A stretch of DNA of 36,594 nt, from assembly GCA_946530475.1 (NCBI GenBank), contig CAMNAC010000003.1, positions 1-36,594 on the forward strand, given 5' to 3'. Shown piece after piece: positions 1 to 8,783 of this stretch (the stretch's first letter is position 1; each line of letters starts with the position of its first letter). The notes beneath the pieces are model-generated. The model was given only the letters and a program-made list of their open reading frames with translations, had not been told where the DNA came from and did not search any database. This DNA comes from an uncultured Mycoplasmatota bacterium (GTDB lineage: Bacteria > Bacillota_I > Bacilli_A > RF39 > UBA660). The position numbers and the translations under genes are program-made.

Positions 1-178
1 TTTCTCTCATAGACTTTAATTCGATTGCTTTCGTAATTCCATAAGCAGAATCTTTGAAACTATTCTTTCTTGCATCGTTAATCACATTCATGATTAATGG
101 CGTTGCGATAATTGCGATCACTGCAAGTATTACTATGACTGCAAGTAACTCTATAAGTGTAAATCCTTTTTTCTTCAT
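1..178 (-). CDS. Prepilin-type N-terminal cleavage/methylation protein (3'-truncated by window edge)
   Basis: Minus strand from ATG at 178 reads MKKKGFTLIELLAVIVILAVIAIIATPLIMNVINDARKNSFKDSAYGITKAIELKSMRE..., a class III/type IV prepilin signal (KGFTLIELL). The open frame runs off the window. Confidence 0.9.
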   Translation of the reverse strand, partial: MKKKGFTLIELLAVIVILAVIAIIATPLIMNVINDARKNSFKDSAYGITKAIELKSMRE

Positions 179-263
179 TTTATCCCTACTTTCTACTATT
201 TCAATCATAACATTTCTTTATGAAATAATCAATGTATCTTTTTTTTGAAAACATTTTGTTTAC

Positions 264-294
264 AAAAAAAATCAAGTGTGAAACTTGATTTTTA
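264..294 (-). terminator. Rho-independent terminator of trpS
   Basis: AAAATCAAG-TGTGAAA-CTTGATTTT hairpin with T-run; right arm overlaps the trpS stop codon (292-294). Confidence 0.8.
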
Positions 295-1272
295 TCTTAT
301 AACTCCCATTCTTTGTTTCATCAGATCATATTTTCCTTTCGCAAGAGTTCTTGATTTTTGAATTCCTTCATCTAATATTTGATCGAGTTCTTTTCCATTT
401 AGTAATTGTTGATACTTTTCTTGAATCTTCATAATATGTTCAGATGTAATAGATGCAACATATTTTTTAAAAGTTCCATATCCTTGTCCATCAAATTCTT
501 TTTCCAATTCTTCAATCGTTCTTCCTGTAATGGATGAAGCAATATTTAGTAAATTGGAAATTCCTGGTTTATGATCCATATCATATTTTATTTGATTATC
601 ACTATCGGTAGTAGCTCTCATAATTTTCTTTTCAATATCTTCTTTTGTGTCAAACATACTAATGACACCTTGTGGGTTTTCTTCTGATTTACTCATTTTT
701 TTAGTTGGATCTTTTAAATCCCTAATTTTTACTCCTGACTTACTAATCATTGGTTCTGGTAATACAAACGTATCTCCATATCTATGATTAAAACGTTCTG
801 CAATATCGCGTGCAAGTTCTACATGTTGTTTTTGATCAATTCCAACAGGGACATAATCAGCATCACAATATAGAATATCTGCAGCCATTAAAACTGGATA
901 AGTCAATAACCCAACTGAAAAATTACTGTGTTCTTTACTTTTTTCTTTAAATTGAATCATACGGGAAGCTTCGCCATATTGAGTCGTACATTCTAGCAAG
1001 TAAGACATAGCAGGAATATATTCATTTTCTGATTGTAAATAAATCGTATTTTTTTTCGGATCAATTCCACATGCAATATACATCGCGATAAACTTTTTTA
1101 AACGTTCATGAAGTTCTTTTGGATCTTGTGGAATGGTTAGGGCATGTAAATCCGCTACAAAAAGATAAGAATCATATTCTTCTTGCATAGAAACCATCTG
1201 TTTAATCGCTCCTATATAATTTCCTAATGTAAAATCTCCTGTAGGTTTAATTCCTGTTAATATTTTTTTCAT
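292..1272 (-). CDS. trpS: Tryptophan--tRNA ligase
   Basis: GIKPTGDFTLGNYIGA and KMSKS motifs of class I TrpRS; full-length 326 aa. Confidence 0.97.
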   Translation of the reverse strand: MKKILTGIKPTGDFTLGNYIGAIKQMVSMQEEYDSYLFVADLHALTIPQDPKELHERLKKFIAMYIACGIDPKKNTIYLQSENEYIPAMSYLLECTTQYGEASRMIQFKEKSKEHSNFSVGLLTYPVLMAADILYCDADYVPVGIDQKQHVELARDIAERFNHRYGDTFVLPEPMISKSGVKIRDLKDPTKKMSKSEENPQGVISMFDTKEDIEKKIMRATTDSDNQIKYDMDHKPGISNLLNIASSITGRTIEELEKEFDGQGYGTFKKYVASITSEHIMKIQEKYQQLLNGKELDQILDEGIQKSRTLAKGKYDLMKQRMGVIR

Positions 1273-1312
1273 AGTATCACTCCGTCATAAACATTATACA
1301 CATTTTAAAAAA

Positions 1313-1335
1313 AAGAAGCAATTATTTTGCTTCTT
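1313..1335 (-). terminator. Terminator of rny with the stop codon in its loop
   Basis: AAGAAGCAA-ttatt-TTGCTTCTT inverted repeat plus A/T run; loop contains the rny TAA (1322-1324). Confidence 0.8.
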
Positions 1336-2875
1336 CTGTTGCTCTTGTTTCACGTATAACGGTAACTTTAATCGTTCCTGGATATTGCAATTGATCTTCA
1401 ATTTTATTCTTGATATCACGTGCAATTTTATAACTTCCAAGATCATCTACTTCTTCAGGTTTTACAACAACACGAAGTTCTCTACCTGCTTGAACTGCAA
1501 ATGTCTTTTCAATTCCATCCATATCTTTTGCGATATTTTCCAAATCTTCTAATCGTTTGATATAGTTTTCTAAAGAATCATTACGTGCTCCAGGTCTTGA
1601 TGCAGAAAGAGTATCTGCGATTGCGACTAATTCTGCAATAATACTAGTTGGTGCAGTATCACCATGATGAGATTCAATTGTGTTAATCACAACTTCATTT
1701 TCATGATACTTATGTGCAATTTCACTACCTAAAGTAACGTGGCTACCTTCTACTTCATGATCAATTGATTTCCCAATATCATGGAATAATCCAGCTCTTT
1801 TCGCAAGCATTACATTTTCACCAATTTCACTTGCCATAAGTCCTGATAAGTGAGCAACTTCAATGGAATGTTGTAATACATTTTGTCCATAGCTTGTACG
1901 GAAATGTAGTTTTCCTAAGATTTCCATTAATTCAGGATCTACTTTTGTAAGTCCTAATTCGAAAAGTGCAGCTTCCCCATATTCACGAATTTTTACTTTC
2001 ATATCATTTGATACTTTTTCATAAACTTCTTCAATACGAGTTGGATGAATTCTTCCATCTTTAATTAATGTTTCAATTGTAACTCTTGCGATTTCTCTTC
2101 TTAGAGGATCAAAGCTTGATAATACAATTGCTTCTGGAGTATCATCAATAATTAAATCAACCCCTGTTACGGATTCTAATGTACGAATATTTCTTCCTTC
2201 TCTACCAATGATACGACCTTTCATTTCATCATTAGGAAGATTTACCACTGTAACAGTTTGTTCATTCGATACATCCGCAGCATATCGTTGCATAGAAGTC
2301 ATAAGCATTTCTTTTGCTTTTTTATCTACTTCTAATTTTGCTTCTTCTTCTCTTTCTTTAATCAGATTCGCAATTTCTAGGCTCATCATTTCTTCTACTT
2401 TTTGAAGAACCATTTCTTTTGCTTGTTTTTTTGAAAGCCCAGCGATTTTTTCTAATAAATCAATCTGTTCTTTCTTAATTTCTTCCACTTTACCTTGTTC
2501 TTCTTGGATACTTTTTTGTTTTTCAATTAAACTGTTTTCTTTTTCTTCTAGCATTTGTTCACGGTTTTGAAGAGTTTGATCCCTACGATCCATATTTCCT
2601 TCACGAACAAGTAATCTTTCTTCTGCTTCTTTAATTTCTGCTTTTCGTTCTTTAACCTCTTTATCCGTTTCCATTTTTAATTTATGAGCTTCTTCTTTTG
2701 CTTCTAATAAATAATCTCTTTTAGCTTTTTCGCCATCTTTTCTTGCTTTTTCAAGCATTTTTTCAATTTTTTTAGAAGTATTGGATTCTCTCATGTAATT
2801 AAATACAAATACTATTATTGCGCCTATAAAAAGTCCAATGAGTACCAATAAAATGGAGAGTGCGATATTATTCAT
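1322..2875 (-). CDS. rny: Ribonuclease Y
   Basis: N-terminal TM and coiled coil, KH region ([15 protein letters not shown]), HD domain ([13 protein letters not shown]). Confidence 0.97.
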   Translation of the reverse strand: MNNIALSILLVLIGLFIGAIIVFVFNYMRESNTSKKIEKMLEKARKDGEKAKRDYLLEAKEEAHKLKMETDKEVKERKAEIKEAEERLLVREGNMDRRDQTLQNREQMLEEKENSLIEKQKSIQEEQGKVEEIKKEQIDLLEKIAGLSKKQAKEMVLQKVEEMMSLEIANLIKEREEEAKLEVDKKAKEMLMTSMQRYAADVSNEQTVTVVNLPNDEMKGRIIGREGRNIRTLESVTGVDLIIDDTPEAIVLSSFDPLRREIARVTIETLIKDGRIHPTRIEEVYEKVSNDMKVKIREYGEAALFELGLTKVDPELMEILGKLHFRTSYGQNVLQHSIEVAHLSGLMASEIGENVMLAKRAGLFHDIGKSIDHEVEGSHVTLGSEIAHKYHENEVVINTIESHHGDTAPTSIIAELVAIADTLSASRPGARNDSLENYIKRLEDLENIAKDMDGIEKTFAVQAGRELRVVVKPEEVDDLGSYKIARDIKNKIEDQLQYPGTIKVTVIRETRATEEAK

Positions 2876-2931
2876 TTCTTTCCTCCATTTTCTAAATAAT
2901 AATTTTCAAGTGAATTTCTCACTCTAAAATT

Positions 2932-2960
2932 ATTTTACCGTTTATAAGAAAATAAGTCAA
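2932..2960 (-). promoter_or_regulatory. SigA-type promoter of rny
   Basis: Minus strand TTGACT-17 bp-TAAAAT. Confidence 0.7.
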
Positions 2961-2965
2961 GGAAG

Positions 2966-2986
2966 AAAAAAAAGCCCAATGGCTTC
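2966..2986 (-). terminator. Terminator of recA
   Basis: AAGCCATTGGGCTT hairpin followed by T-run on minus strand. Confidence 0.65.
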
Positions 2987-3991
2987 TTACTTTTCTTCTT
3001 CAGCAATCCCATAATGGATACGGACTTTCTTTTCCAACTCTTCTTTTAGTTCTGGATTCTTTTTTAAAAGTTCTTTGACATTTTCTTTTCCTTGCCCAAT
3101 TTTTTCTCCATTATAGGAATACCAAGCTCCACTTTTTTCCAAAATACCAGCTTCACTTGCAAGATCTACAATTTCTCCTTCAACAGAAACACCTTGTCCA
3201 TACATAATATCCACAGAACATGTTTTAAATGGAGGTGCCATTTTATTTTTAACAACTTTAATATTTGTTTTATTTCCAGTAATATCCGTTCCTGCTTTAA
3301 TTTGTTCAGAACGTCTAATTTCAAGCCTTACAGAAGCATAAAACTTAAGTGCTCTTCCACCTGGAGTCGTTTCCGGATTTCCAAACATAACACCTACTTT
3401 TTCGCGTAATTGATTGATAAAAATACAAATTGTATTGGTTTTATTAATAACACCTGATAATTTACGAAGGGCTTGACTCATAAGTCTTGCTTGAAGACCT
3501 ACATGAGAATCTCCCATTTCTCCCTCAATTTCTGCTTGTGGAACTAAAGCAGCAACAGAGTCAATAACTACAATACTAATCGCTCCACTGCGAACAAGTG
3601 CCTCACAAATTTCTAGTGCTTGTTCTCCATTATCTGGTTGAGATAGTAATAATTCATCTGTATTGACACCTAAATTTGCAGCATATTTTGGATCTAAAGA
3701 ATGTTCTGCATCGATAAATGCAGCTCTTCCTCCTCTTTTTTGTGCTTCCGCAATCGCATGTAAAGCAAATGTTGTTTTTCCACTTGACTCAGGTCCATAT
3801 ATTTCTATAATTCTCCCCTTTGGGTAACCTCCAATACCAAGTGCGATATCAAGTGATAAGGAACCACTTGGAATTACATCAATTTTTGTATGTTCTTGTT
3901 CTCCTAATTTCATAACAGCGCCTTTCCCGAATTGCTTTTCAATATCGGCAAGCACTTGTTCTAATGTTTTATCTCCAGTTGATTTAACCAT
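2987..3991 (-). CDS. recA: Recombinase RecA
   Basis: GPESSGKTT Walker A, full RecA core and C-terminus; 334 aa. Confidence 0.99.
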   Translation of the reverse strand: MVKSTGDKTLEQVLADIEKQFGKGAVMKLGEQEHTKIDVIPSGSLSLDIALGIGGYPKGRIIEIYGPESSGKTTFALHAIAEAQKRGGRAAFIDAEHSLDPKYAANLGVNTDELLLSQPDNGEQALEICEALVRSGAISIVVIDSVAALVPQAEIEGEMGDSHVGLQARLMSQALRKLSGVINKTNTICIFINQLREKVGVMFGNPETTPGGRALKFYASVRLEIRRSEQIKAGTDITGNKTNIKVVKNKMAPPFKTCSVDIMYGQGVSVEGEIVDLASEAGILEKSGAWYSYNGEKIGQGKENVKELLKKNPELKEELEKKVRIHYGIAEEEK

Positions 3992-4021
3992 TTTATTTCC
4001 TCCTTAATGTCTTACAAATCT

Positions 4022-4050
4022 ATTTTATAATAGTTTTTTTTCAATGTCAA
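4022..4050 (-). promoter_or_regulatory. SigA-type promoter of recA
   Basis: Minus strand TTGACA-17 bp-TAAAAT. Confidence 0.8.
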
Positions 4051-4058
4051 GCATTTTA

Positions 4059-4072
4059 CGAACATTTGTTCA
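4059..4072. promoter_or_regulatory. LexA/DinR (SOS) box upstream of recA
   Basis: CGAACATTTGTTCA, matching GAAC-N4-GTTC, 8 bp upstream of the recA -35. Confidence 0.85.
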
Positions 4073-4134
4073 TTTTCCTAATATTCCCTTCTATTTATAA
4101 TATAAAAGGCGCTTTTTTGATTTCCTACAAAAAA

Positions 4135-4153
4135 AAGGAATTTATTTTTCCTT
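4135..4153 (-). terminator. Terminator of pgsA with stop codon in its loop
   Basis: AAGGAA-7 nt-TTCCTT plus A/T run; loop contains the pgsA TAA (4142-4144). Confidence 0.75.
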
Positions 4154-4747
4154 CTTTGCTTTTAAAACTACTTTCTTTGTTAAATCATAATATTGTACTG
4201 CAGAGATAATACTTAAAACTGCAGATACAATTAATAAGAAATCAGAAACTTTCAAATTCCATAATTCAAATGGTAAATTATAAAAAAGTGTAAGACCAAT
4301 TCCAGTCATAAGACAGGCAGTTTTAATTTTACCACTCTTAATGGAAGCGATTACCACCCCATGGCTTGCAGCTGACATTTTAAATGCATCGACTGCAATA
4401 TCTCTCACAATTACTACAACTGCGATAATAGGTTTGATAAAACCAGCTCCAGATAAAATGATGAGCATCGAATCTACCAATACTTTATCTGCTATTGCAT
4501 CTAACATTTTTCCGTAGTCTGTTACTTGATTATTTTTTCTCGCTAGATATCCATCAAAAAAATCTGTGATAGAAGCAATTACAAATAAGACACCTGCAAT
4601 AATATATTTTAAATTGATAACAATTGCTTCATTAATGAATAATCTTGGAATATCAATTCCCATTGCATCAAAAGGAAACAAAAGTAAAAAGATAATTAAA
4701 ACAGATAGCCCTATACGAAAAACGGTTAGCTTTGTCGGAAAATTCAT
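4142..4747 (-). CDS. pgsA: CDP-diacylglycerol--glycerol-3-phosphate 3-phosphatidyltransferase
   Basis: CDP-alcohol phosphatidyltransferase motif (TDFFDGYLARKNNQVTDYGKMLDAIADK). Confidence 0.95.
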   Translation of the reverse strand: MNFPTKLTVFRIGLSVLIIFLLLFPFDAMGIDIPRLFINEAIVINLKYIIAGVLFVIASITDFFDGYLARKNNQVTDYGKMLDAIADKVLVDSMLIILSGAGFIKPIIAVVVIVRDIAVDAFKMSAASHGVVIASIKSGKIKTACLMTGIGLTLFYNLPFELWNLKVSDFLLIVSAVLSIISAVQYYDLTKKVVLKAKKEK

Positions 4748-4761
4748 ATTCTCACCTTACT

Positions 4762-5238
4762 TTACAATACATTTTCTATTTTTTCTGGTTCTTTATTTGT
4801 TCCATTGATTGCTTGATAAATAAAAAAGCTTCCTACTCCAATTATCAAGAGTATCAAAAGTGTAATCATAATCTTTGTAAATAAAGATTTTTCCTTTCTC
4901 TCTACCGTATAAGGAGAATGGATTCTTTTTTCTTCTTTTTCTTCTTTTAGAGAAGCATTTTTTTTCGCTTTTTTAATATCATCAATAGATATCTTAGAAG
5001 TATAGTCAAACAAGTATTCATTGAACTCATCTACCATATCTTCATAATCTAATCCCAAATATTTGGCATAATCACGAATAAAATACTTTAAATAAAAAAC
5101 ATCTTTAAATACTTCCATATTTCCAGATTCTATATTTTCAATTTGAGAAGGTCTCATTTTTAGATCTTCAGCAGCTTCCTCAATGGAAATTCCTATAGAC
5201 TCTCTGGTTTCTTTCAGACGTTCTCCAATTTCTTTCAT
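4762..5238 (-). CDS. RodZ-like helix-turn-helix membrane protein (YmfM-like)
   Basis: N-terminal HTH_25-like domain (IGERLKETRESIGISIEEAAEDLKMRPSQIENIESGN), C-terminal TM; adjacent to pgsA as in B. subtilis. Confidence 0.85.
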   Translation of the reverse strand: MKEIGERLKETRESIGISIEEAAEDLKMRPSQIENIESGNMEVFKDVFYLKYFIRDYAKYLGLDYEDMVDEFNEYLFDYTSKISIDDIKKAKKNASLKEEKEEKRIHSPYTVERKEKSLFTKIMITLLILLIIGVGSFFIYQAINGTNKEPEKIENVL

Positions 5239-5267
5239 GGAGCACCTACTCTCTTAAAAAAATAAAT

Positions 5268-5618
5268 AATACTTTATAAGCCATGTTCTGTTCCTATTTC
5301 TAGGCGACAAACATTTATCTATCAATTACTTGATCCCAAAAGAAAATTCAGTTCTTTTCTTTCAAGCTCCCCTACCAAAATTTGGGTTTCTCACTCGTGG
5401 GGTTTACCGCGTTCCACTCTTTTCCTTTCGAAAAAGAATCGTCACTATGGCACTTTTATACCTAGTTTGACCATGGTTTCCTTTAGGTCATTTCGGAGCC
5501 GTTAGCTTACGCTACCAAAGGTTATTTTTTCCCTTTGCACGAACACTACAATCGTCGCAGATTGTGTGAGCATGGACTTTCCTCTATATTACAAGAATAT
5601 AGCGTTTGTCAAAGTATT
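5268..5618 (-). ncRNA. rnpB: RNase P RNA (bacterial type B)
   Basis: Minus strand contains GAGGAAAGTCCATGCTC near the 5' end and ACAGAACATGGCTTATA near the 3' end; termini pair (AATACTTT/AAAGTATT). Lies just downstream of gpsB as in Bacillus. Confidence 0.93.
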
Positions 5619-5620
5619 AT

Positions 5621-5944
5621 TTAATCTTTTCCATATATAATTTTTTCTAAATTTGATAAACGACGTAATACATCTGCACTACTAGATTCATTTCCTGTAC
5701 TATCTTTTAAAATTTCTAATTTTGTTCTAAGACTTCGAATCTCTTGTTTTAATTTCATATTTTCTTCAATTAAATCTTTTTTATCTTGTTCTTCTTCATT
5801 TAATATTTTAGAAAATTCTTCATAATCGCGAATAATAATATCTAAGAATTTATCTACTTCTTGTGGTCGATATCCTCTTGTGTCAATTTTAAATTCCTTT
5901 TCTAAAATATCCTTTGTTGTTAAAGTGATTCTTTCTTGGTACAT
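5621..5944 (-). CDS. gpsB: Cell-division protein GpsB (DivIVA-domain)
   Basis: DivIVA N-terminal motif (LTTKDILEKEFKIDTRGYRPQEVDKFLDIIIRDYEEF), 107 aa, next to rnpB. Confidence 0.92.
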   Translation of the reverse strand: MYQERITLTTKDILEKEFKIDTRGYRPQEVDKFLDIIIRDYEEFSKILNEEEQDKKDLIEENMKLKQEIRSLRTKLEILKDSTGNESSSADVLRRLSNLEKIIYGKD

Positions 5945-6016
5945 ATTTCCACCCCCGTATTACTATCTCTATTCTCTCAAAAAAAGATAGTTTTGTCAAT
6001 CGAAGGGTGCCCATAG

Positions 6017-6054
6017 AAAAAGACTACTTTTTTCTTTCTATGAAGCAAGTAGTC
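6017..6054 (-). terminator. Putative terminator of the 32-aa sORF
   Basis: Minus strand GACTACTT-17 nt-AAGTAGTC-TTTTT. Confidence 0.55.
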
Positions 6055-6122
6055 AGTTTTATCAAACGAACATCCTGAATCATATCATCAAATATTTTAT
6101 TTACGTGATGATAGTCATTCAT
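6024..6122 (-). CDS. Putative 32-aa small protein (MNDYHHVNKIFDDMIQDVRLIKLTTCFIERKK), not in ORF track
   Basis: ATG at 6122 preceded by SD-like AGAGGTGAT; TAG at 6026-6024 overlaps a terminator-like hairpin; promoter-like region and exact 0A-box match upstream. Confidence 0.5.
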   Translation of the reverse strand: MNDYHHVNKIFDDMIQDVRLIKLTTCFIERKK

Positions 6123-6173
6123 ATAATCACCTCTATCATCACTGTACCATATTAATTAATTGATTTCTTTTCA

Positions 6174-6181
6174 TTCGACAA
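6174..6181. promoter_or_regulatory. Candidate Spo0A (0A) box upstream of 32-aa sORF
   Basis: Exact TTCGACAA (TTGTCGAA on minus), ending 52 nt upstream of the sORF ATG. Confidence 0.4.
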
Positions 6182-6197
6182 AACTAGAAAAAATATG

Positions 6198-6908
6198 TTA
6201 TTGAATTTTCTTTTTTAATATTGGTTCTACTTCTTCTTTTTCATACAATTGATTTTTTAAATCTTCTCCTAATAATAAAATATTAAATGATTTATCCTTT
6301 ATTCGATTATAAATTCGAGCTTCTTTTGAAAGAGGATGATTTAAAGACTTTAAGTAATCACTTTTTGAAAATGATCTTCCTTTATATTGGATATCATAAA
6401 TAGAAGTTCCTAAGAAATAAATTTTTAAATCTTGGTCAACAATTACTTCTTTTATCATATCTTTTAGATCAAGTTCTTCAATTGCTTCCTTTAAAGAAGA
6501 TGAATGAATTTGTTTTTCTTTTTGTAACATACTTACTCTCTTTATCAAATCATCTAATTTGATAAAATATTTTGAACGAATCATCTCTTCATTCGCACAA
6601 ACAAAATCAAACTTTTTTTGTTCTTCTTTCGTTAAATTACGACTCATATCTAAAAAGCATAAGTTTTTTTCCTCCATAGAATAAAAAACACATCCTACTT
6701 GGATATCTGTAAACAGATTAAAAAACATTACCATATAGTCATCAATCAATTCAATTTCAGTGTTTGATTTAATATAACTTTTTTCATTTTTCAAACAATG
6801 AGATAACCAATTAATCTCTTCCATGTCTTTTGCAGGTAAAACTCTTGATACTTTTAGATTTTCATCGCGAAAATAATATCCATATTTTAAAAACTCTCTT
6901 TCCGTCAT
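6198..6908 (-). CDS. Hypothetical protein, 236 aa
   Basis: Intact ORF with AGGAGG-type SD and strong upstream promoter; no family recognised. Confidence 0.8.
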   Translation of the reverse strand: MTEREFLKYGYYFRDENLKVSRVLPAKDMEEINWLSHCLKNEKSYIKSNTEIELIDDYMVMFFNLFTDIQVGCVFYSMEEKNLCFLDMSRNLTKEEQKKFDFVCANEEMIRSKYFIKLDDLIKRVSMLQKEKQIHSSSLKEAIEELDLKDMIKEVIVDQDLKIYFLGTSIYDIQYKGRSFSKSDYLKSLNHPLSKEARIYNRIKDKSFNILLLGEDLKNQLYEKEEVEPILKKKIQ

Positions 6909-6971
6909 AGTTCCCTCCTACTCTATTGTATTCACATTTGGAACATTTTATGTGGAAACAAAAGTGGGTTT

Positions 6972-7000
6972 ATTATAGCACATTTTGAATAGAGATTCAA
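6972..7000 (-). promoter_or_regulatory. SigA-type promoter of the 236-aa ORF
   Basis: Minus strand TTGAAT-17 bp-TATAAT. Confidence 0.75.
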
Positions 7001-7031
7001 CTATCTTTTTTTAAAAAAAGCATAAAATAAA

Positions 7032-7060
7032 TTGACAGTTACTCACTTTTCGTGTAGAAT
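7032..7060 (+). promoter_or_regulatory. SigA-type promoter of tRNA-Cys
   Basis: TTGACA-17 bp-TAGAAT. Confidence 0.8.
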
Positions 7061-7078
7061 GAAATTGTGTCAAAAGAT

Positions 7079-7152
7079 GGGCTCGTAGCCAAGTGGTAAG
7101 GCACGGGACTGCAACTCCCTGAGCGCTGGTTCAAATCCGGTCGGGCCCTCCA
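7079..7152 (+). tRNA. tRNA-Cys (GCA anticodon)
   Basis: Cloverleaf: GGGCTCG/CGGGCCC acceptor, anticodon loop CTGCAAC, T-loop TTCAAAT, U73, encoded CCA. Confidence 0.95.
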
Positions 7153-7165
7153 AATTGATTTTATG

Positions 7166-7190
7166 CGAACTTTTATAGTTCGTTTTTTTT
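7166..7190 (+). terminator. Terminator of tRNA-Cys
   Basis: CGAACT-TTTAT-AGTTCG-TTTTTTTT. Confidence 0.8.
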
Positions 7191-7198
7191 ATTCCATA

Positions 7199-7227
7199 AA
7201 AAAAGTATCAATGATTGATACTTTTTA
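7199..7227 (-). terminator. Terminator of the 7225..8652 ORF
   Basis: AAAAAGTATCAATGATTGATACTTTTT palindrome at the 3' end of the ORF. Confidence 0.7.
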
Positions 7228-8652
7228 TGATTCTAACATAGGATACTCAACAGATTGTTCTTGTACAAAAGATGAAAAAATAGGTGATTCTGAGATTTTT
7301 TCAATAAATTCTTCTAATACAGTTTCGAACTCTTCATCGGTTAATTGTTTTGCTTTTGATGGATCAATATCTGCTATTTTTGCATCCCAGTTCACAGTTT
7401 CATTTAGATTTAATTTGATTTTTCCTTCTGTTGTTTCTAGAGAAATAGATCCGGACATTGCAACATCATTTTTTGATTCTTTTTTGTTCATTGTTACTGT
7501 TCCTTTTAGTGGAGTTTCTAAATTGATTTGATAATCAAAATCCACTTTTTCAGAAGAAGATTCTCTGACAACTAAAGTTGCTAATTCTTCTGAATTTAGT
7601 TTAACAGAAACATTTGTAACCTTTCCTTGCTCTGTTCCAATTATTGTGAAATTATTTTTTTCATAAGAATCTCCCGTTGTAAAATCCATAACTGCAAGTT
7701 CAAATTCTTTTCCATTTGCGTAATAATGGAATTCTCCTGGGGCAATCGTACTTGTCATTTGCATTCCTATCACATCATTTTCAGAACCTGATGTATAGAT
7801 GTTCATTACAAAACCGTCTGTATCGTTTCCAAAAATCGTAACTTCAGGTTTACTTTCTTCTAACATTTGTTTTAATTGTGATTCTGAAGTTTGTGTTAAT
7901 TCAGCCAATAATTTTAATGCTTTTTGATCATTTAGTATTCCATCACGAATTGATTTTGCAATTTCTGTAAGTGCTTGATCATTAAACAAATATTTGTGAG
8001 CAGTTACTTTCACATTTTTTCCTGAAACCGTAATATTTGTATTTGATTTTTCAATTTTATCTGCCTGAATTCCATTTGAAATCCAAGATCCCATTTGAGT
8101 GATTAAGTAATCGTAATCTTTTATATTAGCAGATTCGATTGCTTCAAAAATTTGAGCATAATCATTTTCTTCTACATTAGGAAGCAAAATTAAAGAGTCA
8201 AATGTAGATAAATCCAAATACATGTTATTGTTTTTTACATATGTAGTTAATCCGGTTACATCTGATAAATTCTTCTGCGTAATTCCAAATTGTAAAGCTT
8301 TTTCATCATAATCAATTCCAGATTCAACCATATAAGTATATCCTGATAAACTTTTGAATGGCTCCATATCACTTTCTATATTTACTTCAGCTTTGCTTAG
8401 CATTTTTGAATGATTCTCATAGTTTTCCATTGCATTTTGAACTGTTTTGATTGCATTTTTAATCGTCATTTCATAAACATTTTTAGAATTTGACATATAG
8501 TTCTTGTGGTAAAGATGGAGAGCAAATGCAGATGCTCCAATTAAAAATACAAGTACACAAGCACCAATTAGAAGTCCCTTAAAACCTTCTAATGGATTCG
8601 ATTTTGGTTGTTCATTTAATTCAACCTTTTGATTTTCATCATTTAAATTCAT
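7225..8652 (-). CDS. Hypothetical membrane-anchored extracytoplasmic protein
   Basis: Start at internal M (8652) with SD AAGGG rather than 8676; single N-terminal TM (GLLIGACVLVFLIGASAFALHLY) and a long extracytoplasmic domain. Confidence 0.8.
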   Translation of the reverse strand: MNLNDENQKVELNEQPKSNPLEGFKGLLIGACVLVFLIGASAFALHLYHKNYMSNSKNVYEMTIKNAIKTVQNAMENYENHSKMLSKAEVNIESDMEPFKSLSGYTYMVESGIDYDEKALQFGITQKNLSDVTGLTTYVKNNNMYLDLSTFDSLILLPNVEENDYAQIFEAIESANIKDYDYLITQMGSWISNGIQADKIEKSNTNITVSGKNVKVTAHKYLFNDQALTEIAKSIRDGILNDQKALKLLAELTQTSESQLKQMLEESKPEVTIFGNDTDGFVMNIYTSGSENDVIGMQMTSTIAPGEFHYYANGKEFELAVMDFTTGDSYEKNNFTIIGTEQGKVTNVSVKLNSEELATLVVRESSSEKVDFDYQINLETPLKGTVTMNKKESKNDVAMSGSISLETTEGKIKLNLNETVNWDAKIADIDPSKAKQLTDEEFETVLEEFIEKISESPIFSSFVQEQSVEYPMLES

Positions 8653-8693
8653 TTTTTCACTACCCTTCAAATTCATTATATCATATTTTTTTC

Positions 8694-8720
8694 AGAAAAA
8701 AAGAACTAAAAAGTTCTTTC
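8694..8720 (-). terminator. Orphan terminator-like hairpin
   Basis: Minus strand AAAGAAC-TTTTTA-GTTCTTTTTTTC; no intact minus gene upstream. Confidence 0.5.
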
Positions 8721-8783
8721 TTTTGCTTTTTTCTTTACTTGCTCTTCTTCATTTAATTGTTCTGACAAATATTTTGTTAGAGA
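8706..8783 (-). pseudogene. Possible 3' remnant of a lost gene (...SLTKYLSEQLNEEEQVKKKAKERTF*)
   Basis: Open frame with no ATG or SD; stop lies inside the hairpin, the gene-end pattern seen elsewhere in this window. Confidence 0.25.

Noticed and set aside
1273-1321. T-box leader upstream of trpS
   Set aside because: Only 49 nt separate trpS from the rny stop; no room for a T-box and no specifier/antiterminator sequences.
2208-3409. Track ORFs antisense to rny and recA (2208..2405 +, 3092..3409 +)
   Set aside because: Shadow frames of highly conserved genes; no SD, low-complexity Ser/Phe/Ile composition.
6012-6054. Classical leader-peptide attenuator for gpsB
   Set aside because: The alternative stem lies 3' of the terminator's 5' arm and includes the T-tract, so it would form after termination. 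Also no run of a regulatory amino acid in the sORF. Kept only as a structural oddity.
7079-7152. C-U mismatch at the top of the tRNA-Cys anticodon stem as evidence of a pseudo-tRNA
   Set aside because: All other stems, U73, CCA, promoter and terminator are intact; a single terminal mismatch is tolerable.
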